Source of the DNA: Hetaerina americana
Lineage: Eukaryota; Arthropoda; Insecta; Odonata; Calopterygidae
Direction of reading: 5' to 3'
Assembly: GCA_022747635.1 (NCBI GenBank)
Contig: JAKTNV010000001.1
Span: 22,751,490-22,815,489 of the forward strand
Length of the DNA: 64,000 nt
Below the pieces are notes generated by a model that saw only the letters and a list, made by a program, of their open reading frames with translations, made no database searches and had not been told where the DNA came from. Positions within the stretch are counted from its first letter, which is position 1. Each line of letters opens with the position of its first letter. Shown here piece after piece: positions 58,053 through 64,000 of this stretch. Made by a program: the position numbers and the translations under genes.

Positions 58053-58374
58053 AGGGATCGGGATTGGTGAGGTGGCTATCGTACTGGCTTCCCACCCAGA
58101 AGGCCCGGGTTTAAATCCCGGCGGTGTTGAATATTTTTCAGTGGTATCTCGATCCCTACTTGAGGTGCTTTGTGGAGGGCACTTTGAGTGAGTACGCCGT
58201 CCGTCGGATGGGACGTTTAACTACGGCGGACCCCTTGGCGCCTATCGTAAAGAGTAGGCTAATGCCGACGCCGGGTTTCTCTCCACCCTTCATCCTTTCC
58301 TGTCCATCCCCTATGGTGCAAATGACCTCAGCAGTCGGTCGCCTCCCCTAAATACTACTACTACTACTACTTTG
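58053..58374 (+). repeat. SINE-A, full length
   Basis: A clean copy with head GGGATCGGGATTGGTGAGG, box B GGGTTTAAATCCCGG and a (TAC)n tail of six units. There is a small insertion at 58217-58222 (CTACGGCGGACC). Confidence 0.94.
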
Positions 58375-58778
58375 TGCTACCTTCTACATAGTTCTGTATT
58401 TACATTCTTCCATATCCTTCTCTCATCTATCTTTCTATTCATCTCATTCGTAATCCATCATGTTTCCTGTTAACAGTCCCTATTTTTTCTATTTCGGCTT
58501 TAGATATCCCTTTTTTGATATATTCCCATTTTTCCTCGATAGTACTCTTTTCTCTCACTCATGATTTTCTCTACAGTCTGCTGATATTCCGTCCATGTCA
58601 ATCCAGTTAATGCTTATACATTCCATTTACTAACCCGCCGCCCCTGCCTTACCTTTTTGGTTCGGATGCTACTACAGTTTATTTGGAATAAATTATGATC
58701 CAAGTTTTCATCCGATCCCGAGAAACTGCGCGAATTAATCATGCTGTTCCTAAATCTGTGTCTAAACATAATAAGTAA

Positions 58779-58925
58779 AGCTGCGGACCCCTTGGCGCCT
58801 TTCGTAAAGAGTAGGCTAATGCCGACGCCGAGTTTCTCTCTACCCTTCATCCTTTCCTGTCCATCCCCTATGGTGCAAATGACCTCAGCTGTCGGTCGCC
58901 TCCCCTAAATACTACTACTACTAAA
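58779..58925 (+). repeat. SINE-A, 5'-truncated
   Basis: Begins at AGCTGCGGACCCCTTGGCG and runs to a (TAC)n tail, without the head. Confidence 0.9.
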
Positions 58926-59577
58926 CATAATAATTCTAACTAATATCTCGTCGAATTTCCAAGCAGTTTCCATGTATGCGCCTGGGTATTTTGTGGTGAT
59001 TTAATTAAGTTTTGAGCAGTCACGAACGTAAAAAAGTGTTGGAATATTTAAAGACATACTACCTACTAAATCATGTAAAGTGAGATGATTTATTTTTGCC
59101 TTTAAAATCTGTAGATAAAAGTAAGAAGACTCCTGGATTTGACATATCTCATGATTATCTGTAATGTGTCATACTTTTTTGAAAATTTTTAAAATTATAG
59201 GACTTCAACAGTAATAAATATCTTTGTTCGAATGTTATCTGTATTTCATTTGAAAAATGAATTCAAAAGGACTGCAACACATAAGAACCTGTCTTTGTCA
59301 AGTGATAGATTTACTCTTTTGAAAGAAATGGATACAAAAATCATTGCCGTTCCGAGTCGATACATTTTTTTGCAGCAATTTTATATTTTTATTTGACTCA
59401 AAAAGTTAATTCAAAAAAAAGAACAACAAATAAATATGTTACTAAGTGATCTGGTGGATAATCATTTAAGTGTTTAAATAAAAGGACTTAAAAAATATTT
59501 TCTAGGTAATAAATGTTATTACACGGATAGTATGTATTACTGCTTTCGAAAATTTAGTTCAAAACAAACAAAACATA

Positions 59578-59592
59578 CACACACACACACAC

Positions 59593-59622
<30 letters not shown>
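59578..59622. repeat. (CA)n/(TA)n microsatellite
   Basis: A short ACACAC run followed by TATA repeats. Confidence 0.9.
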
Positions 59623-59623
<1 letters not shown>

Positions 59624-59849
59624 GTAAAAACTCCACTTCCTACATTTTACATTCTTGTACTCCTATTCCGTGACATCCATTTTTCACGCTATGATCTAAT
59701 TTTGAATCCACGGCCTCTAGCTTAGGCAGTGAGTCAAGGTCACCACGTAACACGTGCCCTCTGCCCGCCAGTGTTGGGCCGGCCGTCACCTTCTATGGGC
59801 GAATTGGTTATACATTAAAAAAATGACATCCTGCAGCATAGGCAATCGC

Positions 59850-60600
59850 CATCACATGCGAGGGCGTTTTAAAAAGGAAATTATTTCATATTATTCTATT
59901 TATTTAATGTAAGGGTATCATATTTTTCATCATGGAAATTAGAATTCATTCTCAAATTTCTCGTCACGTACACAACTGACAACTGCTTCTCCAACATAAA
60001 TTCATCGCCATTTAGTGGAAGTGTACGGTGAGAAGTTTATGGACATCGAAAACGTGCGGACGTGGTGCAGGGTGTTTTTTAATGGCCGGGAAAACGCCCA
60101 CGATGAGCAGCGGTCGGGGCGCCCGAGTTTACCGGAATCAACGGTGGCTCCAATTGACGAGATGAAGCGCAATAACCGGAGGATTACACTTAATGAGATA
60201 AAACAAGGCCTTAATGAAGAGAGTGATTACTTCTCCATGCAGAATATTGTGTCGGAGGTCCTCGGTTACAACAAGGTGTCTCACCAAAGGAGTGTGTTTG
60301 CATCATGACAATGCACGTCCACATGTGTCACATCAAACGACCACCCTACTCAATGAATTCGGCTGGGATATATCATCGACCACCCTCCTTACATCCCGGA
60401 CGACTAACACTTGCTTCCCACTTCAAAAAACACCTTGGGTGACGGAAATTCACGTCAGACGAGGAAGTGCAAGAAGCAGTCGTCATTTGGCTTCGTGACG
60501 CGGCGGAAGAAAGGTACGACACCGGTATTAAAAAGCTGCTTACAAGGATGCAAGAAGTGATTGATCGTCATGGCAAATGTGTAGAAACTAGGTAAATGCT
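59850..60600 (+). mobile_element. mariner element, internally deleted
   Basis: The N-terminal frame (from 60015) carries VYGEKFMDIENVRTWCRVFF, DEQRSGRPSLPES and KRNNRRITLNEI, a mariner DNA-binding region. It then jumps at about 60290 to CHHDNARPHVSHQTT, missing the middle of the transposase with the first catalytic Asp. Later blocks GWDIS...LLTSRT, then AEERYDTGIKKLLTRMQE and DRHGK follow in other frames. It is inactive. Confidence 0.8.
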
Positions 60601-60949
60601 TAACCTTTCTAGCGGTGCACGCAAAGTTGAGAATAAATTTAATTTTCCATGAAAAAATAGGAGACCTTCCTTCTCAATACGCCCTCGTGGGTAATTCTCG
60701 GCGGAACTGTTCTGAATCTGGACTATCCTTCGATTTCCTCCTGTGTCTGGGATTTACGCTTCTTTCTACAATAATATTTCTAAATATGCGGATCCGAGTT
60801 TGAAAATAGTTACTCGTTATTTAAAGAATAGAAAGAAAGACAAAATATATACTTTCGTTTTCATTAATTTCCTGAACCTTCTACCTCGATCATATTACTA
60901 ACCTATTCCTCGTAGCGAAAATAGCAACCACTTTTTGGTCATACCACTA

Positions 60950-61195
60950 AATAACACAGCAGGTAATCAACCCAAAGGTGGGTTTGATAGATGAGAGTTG
61001 ATAGGCTACGCCATCAAACGAAAGGTACCAAGGGGTCCCTTCTGACGGCCCCTCGAAGTGCTCTCTCCACAAGACACACACCCCGATTAGGGATTGGAAT
61101 AACACTAAATAATATTCTGTTTTCTCTGGGATTCGAAACCTGGTGTTTGGCATGGGAAGTCAATACACTTAACCAACACACCAAGAACCGATCCA
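60950..61195 (-). repeat. SINE-C
   Basis: Second copy of the family at 57575, with the AAACGAAAGGTACCAAGGGG block, GGGATTCGAAACCTGG (box B complement) and the GCAGGTAATCAACCCAAAG end. Confidence 0.8.
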
Positions 61196-61199
61196 CGAT

Positions 61200-62197
61200 T
61201 AGTTGTATCATGCACCTGGTCACTTGAACATCACTTGTTAGATCTCGTTCTGGACTGGTGTCAAATAAAATACGAGGTTTTCTTGTAAAAACTTTTGTAT
61301 TTCAGCGCCAAGAAATGTTTCCATTTTGAAACCAAAAATGATAATTTCCGGATACTTCGTGCGTTTAAAAAGTTACGGGAAAATGTCACGATTCGAGGAG
61401 TGAAATTGGAGAAAATGGAATCCTTCATCTGAAACCTTGGTAACAGTGCATGCATAAGTTGGAGTGGAAGAAGAGTTCGACCGACATCAAGTGAAGAATA
61501 GCTCAAGTTAAAAAGGCATTCGTGAAGAAGGGGTAACTACTACATTCTTAGTAGTAAGACAAAATTAGCAGTTTTCCTGTGATTAAGGGATAAGTAATTG
61601 CGAGCGATTCACATATCCCTAATTGGTGACTGCAATTTTCATTAGAGAAGATTAAAGGACATATTATTATAATTATTATTAAGTTATTATAATAAGATTA
61701 TCATAAAGGTACAGGGATTTTTAAATATAACTATCACATAATACAATATGAAACTGTAACCTTTACGATTTTACCAGTATCCCAGGCGGCGTAACTTTTC
61801 CTATTTTATATTTTCGATTTAAAATTTGTACTGAAAAAATTTGAAAAATTCCATAGTTGTGTAAAACTATGAAAAAAACAATCATTAGCTATGGTATGGT
61901 AATTAAGGGGAATACGAATATTCTGGATCAGAAATTCCATTTCATATTTTTGGAACTGATCTCCATAACTATAAAAAATTTTGGACATAAATGTTCCAGC
62001 AAAGTTTGAAGTTTGAATAAATTAAATATGAAAACATTTAAGCATGCGAATTGAAAAAAATATTTTAAATAGGCTAAAATTTGTAGACTTTACAGTGAGA
62101 CTAACATGTTGACTAAACGTAAAACACGCAAAAATTACATGTGTTATTTTTTTCAGATTCCTTTGTTAGAAAAATATTATGAAATTATTTTTTTCAT
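61200..62197. other. no recognised feature
   Basis: AT-rich unique sequence. An AATTATTATTAAGTTATTAT-like patch occurs near 61670. Confidence 0.45.
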
Positions 62198-62386
62198 GAT
62201 TTCCACATTTTTCGGGCTGCGTCCGCGTATGTCGTTTAAAAGTACAACAGTTTCGCCAGCTATCCTGCTGGCGTCCTCAGGTCAAGGACCAGGATTCCTT
62301 GACCTGAGGACGCCAGCAGGATAGCTGGCGAAACTGTTGTACTTTTAAACGACATACGCGGACGCAGCCCGAAAAATGTGGAAATC
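62198..62386. repeat. perfect 91-bp-arm palindrome with two hammerhead-like cores
   Basis: The arms 62198-62288 and 62296-62386 are exact reverse complements with no mismatch, separated by a 7-base loop (CCAGGAT). Each arm, read away from the loop, contains CTGAGGACGCCAGC, then AGGATAGCTGGCGAAAC: a TGANGA-type core, a 6-bp stem (GCCAGC/GCTGGC) and GAAAC, as in hammerhead ribozymes. There is one extra C between the core and the stem. After GAAAC a tail (TGTTGTACTTTTAAACGACA then CGCGGACGCAGCCC) follows. It is likely Penelope-like retroelement-derived. Identity between arms suggests recent formation or gene conversion. Confidence 0.9.
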
Positions 62387-63075
62387 ACCTACTCATCGCC
62401 GCGGAAACCTTCGAACGAACATTATTTTTTTCATGTAAAAAAGTGAGCATGATTGAGATAGGTTTTCATTTCATTACTTAGAAGCAATTCCTGAAAGGAA
62501 TTAATGGAGTAGTCTTGATTCTCAAAAGGCCGTCGTCATGTTTCATTAGGCGATATTATTAACTGATGCACATTTGATAATATCAACGAAATCTACTCTA
62601 AAGTTTAAAACTAAGAAAATTTAGAGCCTTGAAATAAGTAGCTATAAAACTGCACATTTTTATTTCTATGACTCTGAAGAAGTCTTGCATTTTTGAGACA
62701 ATTTAATATCTGAGATGTTACTTTTTAGTTTGATTTAAACGTAAAGAAATCTGTGAGCTTACGCCATATTCGAAAATCACATTGGTATCATGACATAACC
62801 CCTTCGCAATCTTCAGTAAGACAGGAATGGCGGCCGGCTCTTGTTGCAACACTTAATAATATATGTAATCTAATCAGACCTAATCGTTTATAAACTGACA
62901 CAAAATAACTGTTTGCAATTGTTGGATATATTAAAAACCAGGAGTTACCATGTGCATTGAAATTTGATAGTTAAAAATTCTTGATGAAATTATCAATGCT
63001 TCAGTAACGCATGTAGAATTCAATTGCACAAATGAGATGCAAACTAAAAAAAATAAAAATACCTGGTCATGTATG
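62387..63075. other. no recognised feature
   Basis: AT-rich, no exon or repeat recognised. Confidence 0.45.
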
Positions 63076-63098
63076 TATATATATATATATATATATAT
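63076..63098. repeat. (TA)n microsatellite
   Basis: About 11 TA units. Confidence 0.9.
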
Positions 63099-63785
63099 CA
63101 CACTCCACACGTATTGACCGCGATCAACTCATTTTAACGAACTATGAAGCCGATCAGTTTTCTCTGATCTTTTTCTTTGCCAGCAAATCAACACTTGACC
63201 TCAAAAAGGGCAGAGTCTGCAAAAAAAGAAGACTGCAGCAAATGTATAATATTACGTCCGTGAAAATTTCTAACATCCATAGTAATGGGATAAAAAAACA
63301 ACACCACAAATCGTAGCACTGAATTTTAAAAAAACCAACCGAACACGGATGGCTTCGACAACTTCTTTTCTTAATAATAGCTTCGTTCATAGAAATCGCC
63401 ATCAATTGATTTTGAAAATGCAGCTTTTGAAAAGTTATATGCCGCTCGCTTAATTCTGTCAGCATAAAACATTTTTAAATTTTTGGAAAAATTAAACGCT
63501 TCGCTTGGCATTAAAATCTTTATCGAAGAGCCTTTCGGCCGACTCCCGAGAACTAACTCTCCTAAGAACGGGGAAGCTTTTCCTTGTGCCCAGACGAAAT
63601 AGTTCATCTTATCGGTGTTCCGATGCGAGATATCACTTTAGATGCTTTGATATTTTTTTACTCCCGTTAGTTATTAAGTTGACGGCTCCCAGGCCGAGCA
63701 CGTGGGCCGAGGGCTGTCTTTGAAGGGAGGGGGGTAGGAGTTGGGGGTGGCAGGGAGGGGAGGACTTGAGAAAAGGGGAAGTTAA
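63099..63785. other. no recognised gene
   Basis: Overlapping short ORFs on both strands (63154-63723) without domains. A GC-rich stretch begins near 63680. Confidence 0.45.
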
Positions 63786-63789
63786 AGGT

Positions 63790-63865
63790 TGCGGCCACGG
63801 GAATCGAACACGGTGTTGATTCCGAAGGGGACTGACGGGCGAGCAGCCAACCGCCGATGCCCGTC
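63790..63865 (-). repeat. tRNA-like sequence (SINE head or tRNA pseudogene)
   Basis: On the minus strand a box-B-like GTGTTCGATTCCCGTGG is followed by CCGCAACC. A box-A-like GGTTGGCTGCTCGCCC lies about 45 bases earlier. The acceptor stem does not pair well enough to call a tRNA gene. Confidence 0.4.
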
Positions 63866-64000
63866 TCGAGTTGTCACCGTGGAAACCGTAGACGGAAAAA
63901 CAAATGAACGCTTGCGGTATAAACTGTTATGAAATGGTCCGCATGTACCAACCTCACGACTTAAAGACGAGCATCAAAAGGTTTCTCTACGAGGAAGAAA

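Overview
This is a 64 kb piece of a repeat-rich animal nuclear genome, almost certainly an insect. Small exons sit in long AT-rich introns with GT-AG junctions. There is a typical insect cuticular-protein gene, a highly conserved mago nashi gene, and many tRNA-derived SINEs, non-LTR retrotransposon fragments, mariner elements and (TA)n tracts. There are no bacterial operons, Shine-Dalgarno sites or CRISPR arrays. I could not fix the order or species from sequence alone.

Layout. (1) 1-8.2 kb: four minus-strand exons of a DDX5/p68-like DEAD-box RNA helicase; its C-terminal part lies beyond the left edge and its first exon is unresolved. (2) 9.6-10.05 kb, minus: a complete, uninterrupted mago nashi ORF (exon-junction-complex core). 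(3) 12.1-28.8 kb, plus: a five-exon gene that splices in frame to a 201-residue protein made almost entirely of one Neuralized homology repeat (NHR). Its introns are full of transposon copies. (4) 31-32.3 kb: a nearly full-length but frameshifted mariner. (5) 34.2-37.8 kb, minus: a two-exon cuticular-protein gene with a 4-codon first exon, a 3.26 kb intron and a TATA box. (6) 38-64 kb: mostly repeats, with one possible 101-residue ORF at 41 kb and an orphan TATA promoter at 49.3 kb.

Repeats. Two abundant SINE families dominate. SINE-A has a head beginning GGGATCGAGATGGTGC and a (TAC)n tail. SINE-B has a head GTCGCGGTAGTCCAGTGG and a tail ending near CTGTGTTTATGG. A third family, SINE-C, occurs twice. 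A craniofacial-development-protein-2-like (probably RTE-clade) LINE is present in more than ten fragments; the copy at 24-25.6 kb keeps a 251-residue open RT segment. CR1/Jockey-like LINE tails, four mariner copies and a Penelope-like (GIY-YIG) fragment are also present.

The most unusual signal is a recurrent architecture. At four places (19.0, 37.1, 39.6 and 62.3 kb) two copies of a hammerhead-ribozyme-like core (TGANGA, hairpin, CGAAAC) lie back to back in divergent orientation and form an inverted repeat. One of these is a perfect 91-bp-arm palindrome. These probably belong to Penelope-like retroelements, but the repeated divergent pairing deserves study.
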